A DNA stretch of 51,938 nt from assembly GCA_001769295.1 (NCBI GenBank), contig MEOR01000146.1, positions 1-51,938 of the forward strand, read 5' to 3'. A program made the position numbers and the translations under genes. Positions within the stretch are counted from its first letter, which is position 1. The number at the start of each line of letters is the position of its first letter. Shown here piece after piece: positions 16,083 to 23,271 of the stretch. The notes under the pieces are model-generated. The model did no database searches. It saw only the letters and a program-made list of their open reading frames with translations, and was not told the DNA's origin. The DNA comes from Bacteroidetes bacterium GWF2_49_14 (lineage in GTDB: Bacteria; Bacteroidota; Bacteroidia; Bacteroidales; UBA12481).

Positions 16083-17297
16083 TTAGTGGAGAAAGCCGAG
16101 TGATGTGAGTTTCGCGCCCAGGTCCCCGGCGGGGAAGGGGTCGATTTGATAGGCGGTGAATTCTCTCCTGACGGGATAGTTATTGCGTTGTTCCTCGAAA
16201 GTTTCCGGTAATTCCCGCAGGCGGCGGTCGTCCGCGAGGATGTCATAGGTGGCCAGGAGAATTTCGTGAAGCGTGACGCGTGACTCGTGACCCATAGAAA
16301 GGACCGCTGACGGAAGACTGACGACCGATGGGGTTCCGGCCGTCGTCGGTCGTCGGTCATCGGTCAAATCAAATTCTCTGATAACCGCCTCCACCACCAT
16401 TCGTGTCGCATTCAGCTTTCCATCCTGCGAGTAGCCCGCGATATGGGGCGTAGCAATCTCAGAGATTGCCAGCAGCTTTCGGTTAATGTTGGGTTCATTT
16501 TGCCAAACGTCGAGGACCAGTGACCAGTGATTGGAAATCTGCGAAGCACCGCTGTCATCCCGGCGAAGGCCGGGATCTCCGGATTGGAGCTCCGAGGAAG
16601 GAGATCCCGGCTTTCGCCGGGATGACAGTAAGGAGGCCAGGCCCAGAACTTCTTCTTCATCAATAACCTCTCCTCTTGAAGTATTCATCAAGATGGCCCC
16701 CGGCTTCAGTGCTTCGAGAAATCCCCGATCCACCAGGTGCCAGGTTTTATCCTCGCCATCGCGGTTCAATGGCACATGAAGGGATACAATATCGGATTGA
16801 TTCAGAAGGGTTTTCAGATCCACAAAACCCTCAGGGCCTTCCGTGCGTGCACGCGGCGGGTCAGTAAGTAAGACCTTCATTCCCAGTATTTCTGCAATAC
16901 GCTGCACCTTGGATCCAACATGCCCCACACCTATGATTCCCAATGTTTTATTCGTAAGGTCGAATTGATGTCGGTTGGCCATAATTATCAGTGCAACAGT
17001 TATATACTGCGCTACAGATCCCGAGTTGCACCCGGGTGCATTGGTCCATTTGATTCCTGCGGCCTGGCAATAATCAGTATCTATATGATCAAAACCGATG
17101 GTTGCCGTTGCAATGAACCTGACGGCAGTACCCTCCAGCAGTTCCCGGTTGCACCGGGTGCGGGTCCTGGCCATCAGGCAGTCGGCATCCAACAAATGCT
17201 CACGGCGTATCTGTCCGCCGGGCAGGTATATCACCTCAGCAAAGGGCTCCAGGATTCCCCGGATAAACGGGATTTTATCGTCAATGACTATTTTCAT
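16083..17297 (-). CDS. pdxB: 4-phosphoerythronate dehydrogenase-like (PdxB) D-2-hydroxyacid dehydrogenase
   Basis: The ATG at 17297 (MKIVIDDKIPFIRGIL) gives about 404 residues. The N-terminus, TATIGFDHIDTDYCQAAGIKWTNAPGCNSGSVAQYI, the NAD-binding LGIIGVGHVGSKVQRIAEILGMKVLLTDPP, MNTSRGEVID, LDVWQNEPNI and TPHIAGYSQDGK all match PdxB. PdxB oxidises 4-phospho-D-erythronate in pyridoxal phosphate synthesis. Because the gene overlaps a LarA-like gene by 17 bp inside a sugar-acid cluster, action on another 2-hydroxyacid is possible. Two repeat inserts extend it: a REP doublet (SSRRKPGSP...DPGLRRDD) before WSLVLDVW, and a heptamer region (LTDDRRPTTAG...) before the C-terminal domain. The catalytic Arg, Glu and His regions are on either side and look intact. 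Confidence 0.85.
   Translation of the reverse strand: MKIVIDDKIPFIRGILEPFAEVIYLPGGQIRREHLLDADCLMARTRTRCNRELLEGTAVRFIATATIGFDHIDTDYCQAAGIKWTNAPGCNSGSVAQYITVALIIMANRHQFDLTNKTLGIIGVGHVGSKVQRIAEILGMKVLLTDPPRARTEGPEGFVDLKTLLNQSDIVSLHVPLNRDGEDKTWHLVDRGFLEALKPGAILMNTSRGEVIDEEEVLGLASLLSSRRKPGSPSSELQSGDPGLRRDDSGASQISNHWSLVLDVWQNEPNINRKLLAISEIATPHIAGYSQDGKLNATRMVVEAVIREFDLTDDRRPTTAGTPSVVSLPSAVLSMGHESRVTLHEILLATYDILADDRRLRELPETFEEQRNNYPVRREFTAYQIDPFPAGDLGAKLTSLGFLH
16268..16366. repeat. Heptamer-type repeats in the pdxB C-terminal part
   Basis: gtgacgcgtgactcgtgac units followed by gacgaccgatg and inverted gtcgtcggtcgtcggtcatc units, all inside the open frame. Confidence 0.82.
16553..16627. repeat. REP doublet inserted in frame in pdxB
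   Basis: Arms tgtcatcccggcgaaggccg...ctcc (16553-16580) and its inverted copy (16600-16627) are nearly perfect 28-bp complements, separated by 19 bp. Confidence 0.92.
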
Positions 17298-18648
17298 CAA
17301 ATCTTGAATGAGTTGACCAGAGCCCCAGGGACGGATTGCTGATATAAAAGAATTCCCCGCCGGATGCACTATGGTTGATGCCATCCGCTAAATTATCGGG
17401 ATGATATTTTCTCAATTCAGTGGCCAGTTCACCATATTCAAACCCGACACTTCCGATCTCCTTTTTTGACAGGAATCCCGGACAATACCTGATGCGGAAC
17501 CTGCCTTCGCTGCTGCCGTGGATGAGGTGTGCGGCGGCGCTGAGGTTGCCGGCCAGTTCGGGGTTATCCTTCACTGCCTGCAAGGTTTTGGGGGTGCCGT
17601 AATAACCGTATTTCCGGATCAGCCGGTCGATCTCCCGGTCCTCCCCGAACTCCTTCACACCCGGCGCCAGCACGATCAGCTCGCCGCCATCCGCGATGGC
17701 CATGCGCGTGCGGTAGATCGATTTATTTCCCAGCCAGGTGCTGCGATATTCATCCGGATCAAGATAAACCACCACCTTTTTCAGGGGTCTGTCAATCAGA
17801 TTAAAATTGACTTTTAAGGATAATTCTGCTGCTTCGGTAAAAACTGCCTCACCAGAACCGATGAACAGCCCGCGGGTTGCCAAAGGCTTTTGCCCTGACC
17901 TGTCATCCCGGCGAAAGCCGGGATCCCCTGCCTCGGAGCCGGAGGTTGAGATCCCGGCTTTCGCCGGGATGACAGAGGGAGCGGCGGCAACCACGGTATG
18001 GACATAAACAACAGGCAACTCCGAAATAAACTCTTTTGCAGCGAAGTTCAGGACCTTCCTGACCGGGTTGCTGGCCCGTCCCATGATACGCTCCATGCCG
18101 AAAACCGCACCGAGAAAATGACTTTTATTGATGCTCTCCGGACCGCCGCAGCCGATGAGCAGGTTTTTATTGTAGTTGGCCATGCCGATCACCTCATGGG
18201 GAACCACCTGCCCGATCGAAAGGATCAGGTCGTGACCACCTTGCCAGATCAGTTTATTGAGCTGCGCCGGCCAGGGGTAGGAGAGGACGCCGCCGGTGAT
18301 CTCCCCGATGAAAGATGAAGGAACCTCTCCGATGGTAATTACATCGTTCCGCCAGTCGTGAACCCGGAACAGACTGTGTGGAACTCCCGGGAACATCCGG
18401 TCGAGCTCAGCCGGTCCCATGGAATTGTGTGTTCCCAGGGCGGGTAAAATATCTGAAATCCCCTCACCGTAATACTCATAGGCCATGCAGGTGAGTTCGC
18501 CGGCCCGGGAATGAAACCGGGTGTGATCCGGCGGGATAAGCAGTACCTTTCTCTTCGGCCCCAGCTTATCCAGCGCGGAGTAGAGCCCCCGCCGGAGGTC
18601 GTCCCCCGACAGGTCGGCAGTTACCGATCCTTCCCTGTGGTAAATCAT
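17281..18648 (-). CDS. LarA-like nickel-pincer racemase/epimerase (DUF2088)
   Basis: A 455-residue protein of the LarA superfamily (2-hydroxyacid racemases/epimerases using a nickel-pincer nucleotide). Key LarA positions are visible: Arg44 in PPDHTRF, His74 in ALGTHN, His151 in GQVVPHEVIG, Lys161 in NYNKNLL and His177 in NKSHF. The His-to-Lys spacing of 10 and Lys-to-His spacing of 16 equal those of Lactobacillus LarA (H174, K184, H200). An in-frame REP doublet adds SVIPAKAGIS...DPGFRRDD in a turn between VVYVHTVV and RGLFIGSGEA. It overlaps the pdxB start by 17 bp and follows the HAD gene by 12 bp, so these genes are one operon. Characterised homologues act on lactate, malate and also gluconate; an aldonate substrate fits this cluster. 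No larB/C/E is in the window. Confidence 0.85.
   Translation of the reverse strand: MIYHREGSVTADLSGDDLRRGLYSALDKLGPKRKVLLIPPDHTRFHSRAGELTCMAYEYYGEGISDILPALGTHNSMGPAELDRMFPGVPHSLFRVHDWRNDVITIGEVPSSFIGEITGGVLSYPWPAQLNKLIWQGGHDLILSIGQVVPHEVIGMANYNKNLLIGCGGPESINKSHFLGAVFGMERIMGRASNPVRKVLNFAAKEFISELPVVYVHTVVAAAPSVIPAKAGISTSGSEAGDPGFRRDDRSGQKPLATRGLFIGSGEAVFTEAAELSLKVNFNLIDRPLKKVVVYLDPDEYRSTWLGNKSIYRTRMAIADGGELIVLAPGVKEFGEDREIDRLIRKYGYYGTPKTLQAVKDNPELAGNLSAAAHLIHGSSEGRFRIRYCPGFLSKKEIGSVGFEYGELATELRKYHPDNLADGINHSASGGEFFYISNPSLGLWSTHSRFDENSH
17901..17974. repeat. REP doublet inserted in frame in the LarA-like gene
   Basis: tgtcatcccggcgaaagccg... and an inverted copy ending ...tttcgccgggatgaca, 20 bp apart. 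Near-identical to the pdxB copy about 1.3 kb away. Confidence 0.92.
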
Positions 18649-18660
18649 CCGGCTAAACGT

Positions 18661-19542
18661 TTATTTCCAGTGTGGCTGTTCAGGAAGCAGTCTCTCAAAA
18701 TCCTCTATCAGTTTATCCTGATATTCCCCAATATAGGTCAATGTCAGAAATTTATCGATCCCTTCGGTAAAAAATCGCTCCCAGGATTCCTCTTCACCAC
18801 CCGGATTAATCGGGTAGAACGGTACGCCGTTGGACTTCGCTGCCTTGTAATCGCCCGGGGCATCACCAATCATCAGGATATGATCATCCGGATATTTTCC
18901 TTTTGCCGCATATTTCAGGTGCTCGGTCTTGGTTCCGTATTCCTGGCCAGCAATCACCTTCACATAGCAGGCAATGCCGTGCTCCTCCCACTCGCGTTCA
19001 AGGGCTTCAACCGGTGTCTGTGAAACCACCATCATGTCTGCCACATCCTGCAGCCTTTTCAGGCTCTCCCTTACAAACGGGAACGGGGGTATGCCATAAA
19101 TCATGTCGGAAATATCGGCATTCACTTCCTTCGACCAGGCTAGGGCACGGTTAATTTCCGGGTCATTAACCTCTGCTGCATAAGCCGCCAGCACCGGATT
19201 ACTAAGGCGGGTTTCCTTCTGGGTCCATGCCTCGAGGGAACTGTAGTCCGGCATCCTGAAATGGCGGGCTTTCACTTCCTTCCTTTCCGCAACCAGCTTC
19301 ATGGTTTCCACGGCTGTAAGGAACCGGTTGTACCCCCGGTGCTTTGAATAGAGGTTAACGAACTCCCAGGCCTCGCGTGTCACCTTCGACACGGGCTGGA
19401 ACCCCCAATGCTTGATGAAATTCGGACAAAAACACTCCTTTTGCTTGATCTCCATGGTGTCAAATGCACAACCATCGGAATCAATTCCGATGAAAAAGCC
19501 TTTCGTAGGCTTCAGATCCTGTAATAACTCTTTTGGATTCAT
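18661..19542 (-). CDS. HAD-superfamily hydrolase (probable phosphatase)
   Basis: A 293-residue cytoplasmic protein. HAD motif I is FIGIDSDGCAFD with Asp21 and Asp23, motif II is MMVVSQTP, and motif III/IV is the Lys before HILMIGDAPGDYKAAKSNG. A helical cap lies between motif I and II (about residues 40-150). The family removes phosphate from small molecules; the exact substrate cannot be told from the sequence. It sits between PFK and the LarA-like gene, with a 12 bp gap to the latter, which suggests a sugar or sugar-acid phosphate. Confidence 0.85.
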   Translation of the reverse strand: MNPKELLQDLKPTKGFFIGIDSDGCAFDTMEIKQKECFCPNFIKHWGFQPVSKVTREAWEFVNLYSKHRGYNRFLTAVETMKLVAERKEVKARHFRMPDYSSLEAWTQKETRLSNPVLAAYAAEVNDPEINRALAWSKEVNADISDMIYGIPPFPFVRESLKRLQDVADMMVVSQTPVEALEREWEEHGIACYVKVIAGQEYGTKTEHLKYAAKGKYPDDHILMIGDAPGDYKAAKSNGVPFYPINPGGEEESWERFFTEGIDKFLTLTYIGEYQDKLIEDFERLLPEQPHWK

Positions 19543-19570
19543 TTAGTTTTTTTGCTGGTTTGTGTATCCG

Positions 19571-19644
19571 GTCCCCGCTTTCGCGAGGATGACAATTGCA
19601 CCGATCGAACCTCAGGGCGTTGTCATCCCCGCGAAAGCGGGGAC
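19571..19644. repeat. Inverted pair of REP-like elements between PFK and HAD genes
   Basis: gtccccgctttcgcgaggat... (19571-19595) pairs with ...ccgcgaaagcggggac (19620-19644), one mismatch in 25 bp. It fills most of the 109 bp gap and could be a hairpin that tunes expression between the two genes. Confidence 0.9.
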
Positions 19645-19651
19645 CGTGTGC

Positions 19652-20944
19652 CTACCGGTATGCCTCCGGCACATACTTTTCAAGTTTCTGCGCCGCAAAT
19701 TCAGGCTTGAACCGGGTAAACCTCTGTCTCCCGTTTATCATCGGAATGGATATCCAATCCTCGCCGATGAGGGGCCTTACGTACCCCAGGAATTCATCGG
19801 TAACATCAACCCGGTTTGTTGCAATCCATTTCTCGGGAAAAAATCGTTCGGAGAGGGCCACTTTTTCCAGTGGCACCTTATCATAACGAACATGATAGAT
19901 AATCCCGGGATCACGCAAAATGGTTGCCATCCATCCGTTACCGTCGTACAGAGCAATCTCAACGGCTTTTTGTCCCACCTTGTAGGCCTCCTCCAGATCA
20001 ACCGTGGAAGCATAGACCATGGAATGCCGCTGGTCGGTTCCCGGCACCTGCCCCCGGGCAGCCCCTCTGGCCTTCAGTCCCACCTCATTCAGGTAATTCA
20101 CCACCTGCTGATACGCACTCTCCTTCCCCGATCCATAGGCAACATGCCCGAACAAATCTTTCGGTTCTGGAGACGCATCTTTATGCGTCTCTACGACGTA
20201 CCCCTCACTCACCACCAAAATGCACCTTCCATCCCTCACCAGCTGGTCATTCACCTTATCGGCCATCTCTTCAGCCGAAACGCCTGATTCCGTCAGATAA
20301 ATCTGAAGCGGAATCTCACGGTTCGGGTCAGCCAGCCGGGAAGATGCCGGTATATAGCCTATTTTTCTTCCCATCGCCTGAATAACCAGCACCGGATCGG
20401 CTGGCGAAGAGCCAAGGTTCTCTTCATTTGCGGTTTGTATCAGGTGCGACCAATACCGGGCAACACTCCCGTACCCGGGGGTATGGTCGATCAGGGTAAA
20501 TTCATCGTCACCAACGTCATTATCAATTGTTTTCGGTACACCGACAGCGATGAGGTCGAGACCGGAAATACGTGCCATTTCACTGACCTTGAATGCAGTA
20601 TGCTGTGAATCATTTCCTCCGATATAGAAGAAATAACCGATATCATGAACTCGGAATATTTCCATCAATCGCCTGAAATCCTCTTGCTGCTTATCTTTCA
20701 GCTTATAGCGGCAGGTGCCGATGCTCCCGGCAGCCGGGGTGGTCCGGAGGAGTGCGATTTCCTCGTCACTCTGCACCGACAGGTTGAGCAGCTCTTCCTT
20801 TAGTACGCCTTCGATTCCGTGCCATCCGCCATAAATGGTTCCAAAGGTTTCGGGGAACATTTTACAGGCCTCGATTATGCCCCTCAGCGTGTTGTTAATG
20901 ACCGGCGAGGGGCCGCCGGATTGGGCGATGATAACGTTCTTCAT
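19652..20944 (-). CDS. 6-phosphofructokinase, probably diphosphate-dependent
   Basis: A 430-residue PFK-A family protein (AQSGGPSPVINNTLRGII at the N-terminus). At positions that separate phosphoryl donors it has GGNDS (109-113) rather than the ATP-type GGDGS, and PKTIDND (137-143) with Lys rather than the ATP-type PGTIDND. Both point to PPi as donor, so the enzyme may work reversibly between fructose 6-phosphate and fructose 1,6-bisphosphate. A 28 bp palindrome adds VETHKDASP in a loop between LVVSEGY and the KDLFGH segment. A Shine-Dalgarno-like aggag lies about 6-9 bases before the ATG (20951-20955). Its gap to the SDR is filled with repeats. Confidence 0.9.
   Translation of the reverse strand: MKNVIIAQSGGPSPVINNTLRGIIEACKMFPETFGTIYGGWHGIEGVLKEELLNLSVQSDEEIALLRTTPAAGSIGTCRYKLKDKQQEDFRRLMEIFRVHDIGYFFYIGGNDSQHTAFKVSEMARISGLDLIAVGVPKTIDNDVGDDEFTLIDHTPGYGSVARYWSHLIQTANEENLGSSPADPVLVIQAMGRKIGYIPASSRLADPNREIPLQIYLTESGVSAEEMADKVNDQLVRDGRCILVVSEGYVVETHKDASPEPKDLFGHVAYGSGKESAYQQVVNYLNEVGLKARGAARGQVPGTDQRHSMVYASTVDLEEAYKVGQKAVEIALYDGNGWMATILRDPGIIYHVRYDKVPLEKVALSERFFPEKWIATNRVDVTDEFLGYVRPLIGEDWISIPMINGRQRFTRFKPEFAAQKLEKYVPEAYR
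20167..20194. repeat. 28 bp palindrome inside the PFK gene
   Basis: ggagacgcat / atgcgtctctac arms with a 4 bp loop; in frame as VETHKDASP, the same frame as the copy in the propeller gene. Confidence 0.88.
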
Positions 20945-20965
20945 GGTTACTCCTCGTTAATATTT

Positions 20966-21008
20966 GTTGCCGGTTGCCGGTTGTTATTAGTTGCCGGTTG
21001 CCGGTTAT
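20966..21008. repeat. 7-bp array (TTGCCGG) upstream of PFK
   Basis: Two blocks of ttgccggttgccggtt separated by gttattag, about 20 bp upstream of the PFK start codon. Confidence 0.85.
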
Positions 21009-21025
21009 ACCTTCATTAGCCAAAT

Positions 21026-21129
21026 TCTCTCAGTCTCTCAGTCTCTCAGTCTCTCAGTCTCTCAGTCTCTCAGTCTCTCAGTCTCTCTGTCTCTCTGTCT
21101 CTCTGTCTCTCTGTCTCTCTGTCTCTCTG
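21026..21129. repeat. Perfect 8-bp tandem repeat, 7 x TCTCTCAG then 6 x TCTCTCTG
   Basis: Thirteen contiguous octamers with no other change than one base switch midway. It lies 8 bp past the SDR stop codon and upstream of PFK. It is the most regular tandem repeat of the window. Confidence 0.97.
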
Positions 21130-21137
21130 TCTTCTTC

Positions 21138-22004
21138 CTAAACTCCTCCATAAGCAGAGTATCCCCCGTCAACGGGGAGTATGATTCCGGTTATGAAGGA
21201 AGATGCTTCTGATAGAAGGAATAGCACCGCCCCCTGCAAATCCTCGGGCTGTCCGTATTTCCCCATAGGGGTATTGGCGATTATCTTTTTCCCCCTGGTG
21301 GTGGGGGCTCCGGTCTCTTTTTCCGTTAGCAGGAACCGGTTCTGATCGGTCAGGAAGAAACCGGGCGCAATGGCGTTGACCCTTACTCCACTCTGCGCCA
21401 GGTGAACCGATAGCCATTGGGTGAAATTGTTGATTGAAGCCTTTGCAGCCGAGTATGCCGGGATTTTGGTCAACGGCCGGAAAGAGTTCATCGAACTGAT
21501 ATTTAAGATCACCCCGCTTCCCCGCTGTGCCATGTCTTCACCAAAAACCTGGGTGGTCAGAACTGTTCCGGTGAAATTCAGGTCGAAAACAAACTGAAAC
21601 CCTGCCTGATCCAAATCGAAAAACGTTTTCTGATCAGGGAGAGACGCATCAAGAGACGCATCGTGATGCGTCTCTACTGTCGTTGTCGCTTTCGCTGAAT
21701 TTCCCCCGGCCCCATTGATCAGGAAATCAACCGGGCCCAATTCGGCCAGTATTTTTTCCCTGGCATTCTCAAGTGATTCACGGATTAAAACATTTGCCCC
21801 GATACCGATACACCGGGTCTTAAATTCAGACTGCAGATCACCCGCCAGCCGTGCGGCCGATTCCATGTTAATATCCAGAATGGCAGTCTGAATTCCTGCC
21901 CCGGCCAGGCCCTTGCAGATAGCCTGCCCCAGGATGCCGGCACCTCCTGAGATTACACAGGTTCTGCCTGCCAAACCGGGAAAAGAAAAATCGTTAGTCA
22001 TCAT
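21138..22004 (-). CDS. SDR family oxidoreductase, probable D-mannonate oxidoreductase (fructuronate reductase)
   Basis: A 288-residue short-chain dehydrogenase with TGxxxGxG-like nucleotide site VISGGAGILGQAI, NGAGGNS, a catalytic Ser in ILNISSMNS, YSAAKAS (Tyr and Lys) and a C-terminal FITGIILPVDGGYSAYGG. This pattern, notably KTFFDLDQAGFQFVFDLNFTGTVLTTQVFG, is typical of SDRs annotated as mannonate oxidoreductase, which reduce fructuronate to mannonate. Presence of uxaC in the same cluster supports that role. A palindrome insert (TTVETHHDASLDASLPDQ) lies in the variable loop before KTFFD. The start ATG overlaps the LacI gene stop (ATGA), indicating translational coupling with the regulator. 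Confidence 0.88.
   Translation of the reverse strand: MMTNDFSFPGLAGRTCVISGGAGILGQAICKGLAGAGIQTAILDINMESAARLAGDLQSEFKTRCIGIGANVLIRESLENAREKILAELGPVDFLINGAGGNSAKATTTVETHHDASLDASLPDQKTFFDLDQAGFQFVFDLNFTGTVLTTQVFGEDMAQRGSGVILNISSMNSFRPLTKIPAYSAAKASINNFTQWLSVHLAQSGVRVNAIAPGFFLTDQNRFLLTEKETGAPTTRGKKIIANTPMGKYGQPEDLQGAVLFLLSEASSFITGIILPVDGGYSAYGGV
21639..21677. repeat. 1.5 copies of the 28 bp palindrome inside the SDR gene
   Basis: A half arm (gagagacgcat) followed by a full gagacgcatcgtgatgcgtc copy. Encodes VETHHDASLDASL in frame. Confidence 0.9.
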
Positions 22005-23059
22005 GTTTGGTAAAAGTCAATATTTTCTTTGGTGATAATATCAATCGGACTATATTGTATTCTTACTGGTAAAAGCTTAAATACCAGATACCTGCAAAGG
22101 GTCATGATGCTGTTGTACCCCTGATCATCAGGTTTCTGGCTGATCAGGAAATCAATTGTGCCATTCTTCAGATATTTCCGGTTCGCCTCCGTCAGGTCAT
22201 AACCGATCAGGATAATTTCCGATTTATTACGTGATTCCATATATTCGGCCACCACAGATGCCCTTGAACTGGTGACGAAGATCCCGGCTATATCCGGTTG
22301 TTCCGCCATGGCCTTATCGAGGCTGGCTGCCGGCTCTCCCGGTGCAGTCAGGTCAATCGTCAGCGTCCGGATCGAAATATCCTTGCTCGGCGTACACTTA
22401 CCGATATACCCTGAGAATCCTTTTGCACGGCGCGACAAGTGATGTATAATCCCATCCGGCCTGGCAAGCTTCAAAAGCAGGATTGACGACCCGGGCCGGA
22501 TGCCGAAGCACATGAGTCGTGCTGCGAGGAACCCGCTTTTCAGGGCATCCTGGCCAAATGCGGACAAATAGTTGCTCTTTCGCAGCCGGGAATCAATTAA
22601 AACACAGGGAATTCCTTTGTCATTTAATTGTTTGAGGAATTCTGCAGCCTGATCCTGAAAAACCGGAGCCAGCACCACTCCGGCCGGATTCGATTTCAGA
22701 ACCTCGGTAAGCCGGGTTTGAAATGAACTCCGACTGTCCATGTCGAACCTGTAAATCTCAATTCCGGTGTTGTAATCACGGATCTCCCGGGCTGCCCGGC
22801 GGATTCCCCTGAGCGGCATTTTCCAGTACGGATTGGTAACGTCTCCCTCGGGAATGAGAACTGCAATCCGGTACGGGTTGCGGTTGGCCAGGGATTTGGC
22901 CGCAAGATTTGGCGTATAGTCAGATTCCTGAATCAGGCTGAGAATCTTATCCCTTGTTGCCTGGCTAACCTCGCCACGGTTGTGTAACACTCGATCGACG
23001 GTTCCGGTGGAGACGCCGGCTTGAAGGGCAATATCCTTGATTCGTATGCGATGAGTCAC
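22001..23059 (-). CDS. LacI-family transcriptional regulator
   Basis: A DNA-binding repressor/activator with an N-terminal helix-turn-helix (IRIKDIALQAGVSTGTVDRVLHNRGEVS) and a periplasmic-binding-protein-like effector domain (YRIAVLIPEGDVTNPYWKMPLRGIRRA ... IAGIFVTSSRASVVAEYM). The track start at 23086 is a TTG inside a likely -7 promoter box. The GTG at 23059 (MTHRIRIKDIALQAG) places the HTH at the usual distance from the N-terminus and is preferred, giving 352 residues. It is followed by the SDR with an ATGA overlap and preceded by a 20 bp palindrome, so it probably regulates itself and the downstream hexuronate genes. The effector is likely a hexuronate or an intermediate. Confidence 0.92.
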   Translation of the reverse strand: MTHRIRIKDIALQAGVSTGTVDRVLHNRGEVSQATRDKILSLIQESDYTPNLAAKSLANRNPYRIAVLIPEGDVTNPYWKMPLRGIRRAAREIRDYNTGIEIYRFDMDSRSSFQTRLTEVLKSNPAGVVLAPVFQDQAAEFLKQLNDKGIPCVLIDSRLRKSNYLSAFGQDALKSGFLAARLMCFGIRPGSSILLLKLARPDGIIHHLSRRAKGFSGYIGKCTPSKDISIRTLTIDLTAPGEPAASLDKAMAEQPDIAGIFVTSSRASVVAEYMESRNKSEIILIGYDLTEANRKYLKNGTIDFLISQKPDDQGYNSIMTLCRYLVFKLLPVRIQYSPIDIITKENIDFYQT

Positions 23060-23083
23060 GATCCGATGGTGAACTTGCAGGAC

Positions 23084-23091
23084 CAAAAATA
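23084..23091 (-). promoter_or_regulatory. Candidate -7 box TATTTTTG of the LacI gene
   Basis: Exact match to TAnnTTTG on the minus strand, about 25 bp before the preferred GTG. No clear -33 TTTG is seen. Confidence 0.55.
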
Positions 23092-23104
23092 AATAAATTA
23101 TTGA

Positions 23105-23124
23105 TTCCGTGTGCGCACACGGAA
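23105..23124. promoter_or_regulatory. Perfect 20 bp palindrome, candidate LacI-family operator
   Basis: TTCCGTGTGCGCACACGGAA is fully self-complementary with the central CG usual for LacI-family operators. It lies just upstream of the candidate -7 box of the regulator gene, a position suited to autoregulation. It differs in composition from the surrounding AT-rich DNA and from the repeat families. Confidence 0.75.
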
Positions 23125-23159
23125 CCTGTATTTCATTCTGAATGTGTCTGAATTCTGAA

Positions 23160-23198
23160 GTAAGGAAGGGAACGAAGTTCCTCTTTACATTTCCTTAC
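23160..23198 (-). terminator. Nested inverted repeat downstream of the MFS gene
   Basis: Outer arms gtaaggaa / ttccttac and inner arms ggaac / gttcc can fold into a stem-loop between the MFS stop and the LacI promoter. There is no clear T-run, so termination is only a possibility. Confidence 0.4.
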
Positions 23199-23213
23199 AA
23201 GCCCGTCTGAGAA

Positions 23214-23271
23214 TGACCGATGACCGATGACCGATGACTGACGTCGGTCGTCCGTCGTCGGTCGTCCGTCA
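23214..23271. repeat. 7-bp repeat hairpin (gaccgat / gtcggtc) after the MFS gene
   Basis: Left arm gaccgatgaccgatgaccga, right arm with inverted gtcggtcgtccgtcgtcggt units; abuts the MFS stop codon. Confidence 0.88.

Noticed and set aside
19562-20287. 241-residue plus-strand ORF opposite the PFK gene
   Set aside because: It lies antisense to a clear PFK with all family motifs; its translation matches no known pattern and begins in a REP-like repeat.
21026-21129. Possible CRISPR array
   Set aside because: The 8-bp units are directly adjacent with no spacers; no cas genes are present.
23060-23086. TTG start of the LacI gene in the track
   Set aside because: It lies in the likely -7 promoter box and pushes the helix-turn-helix away from its usual place.
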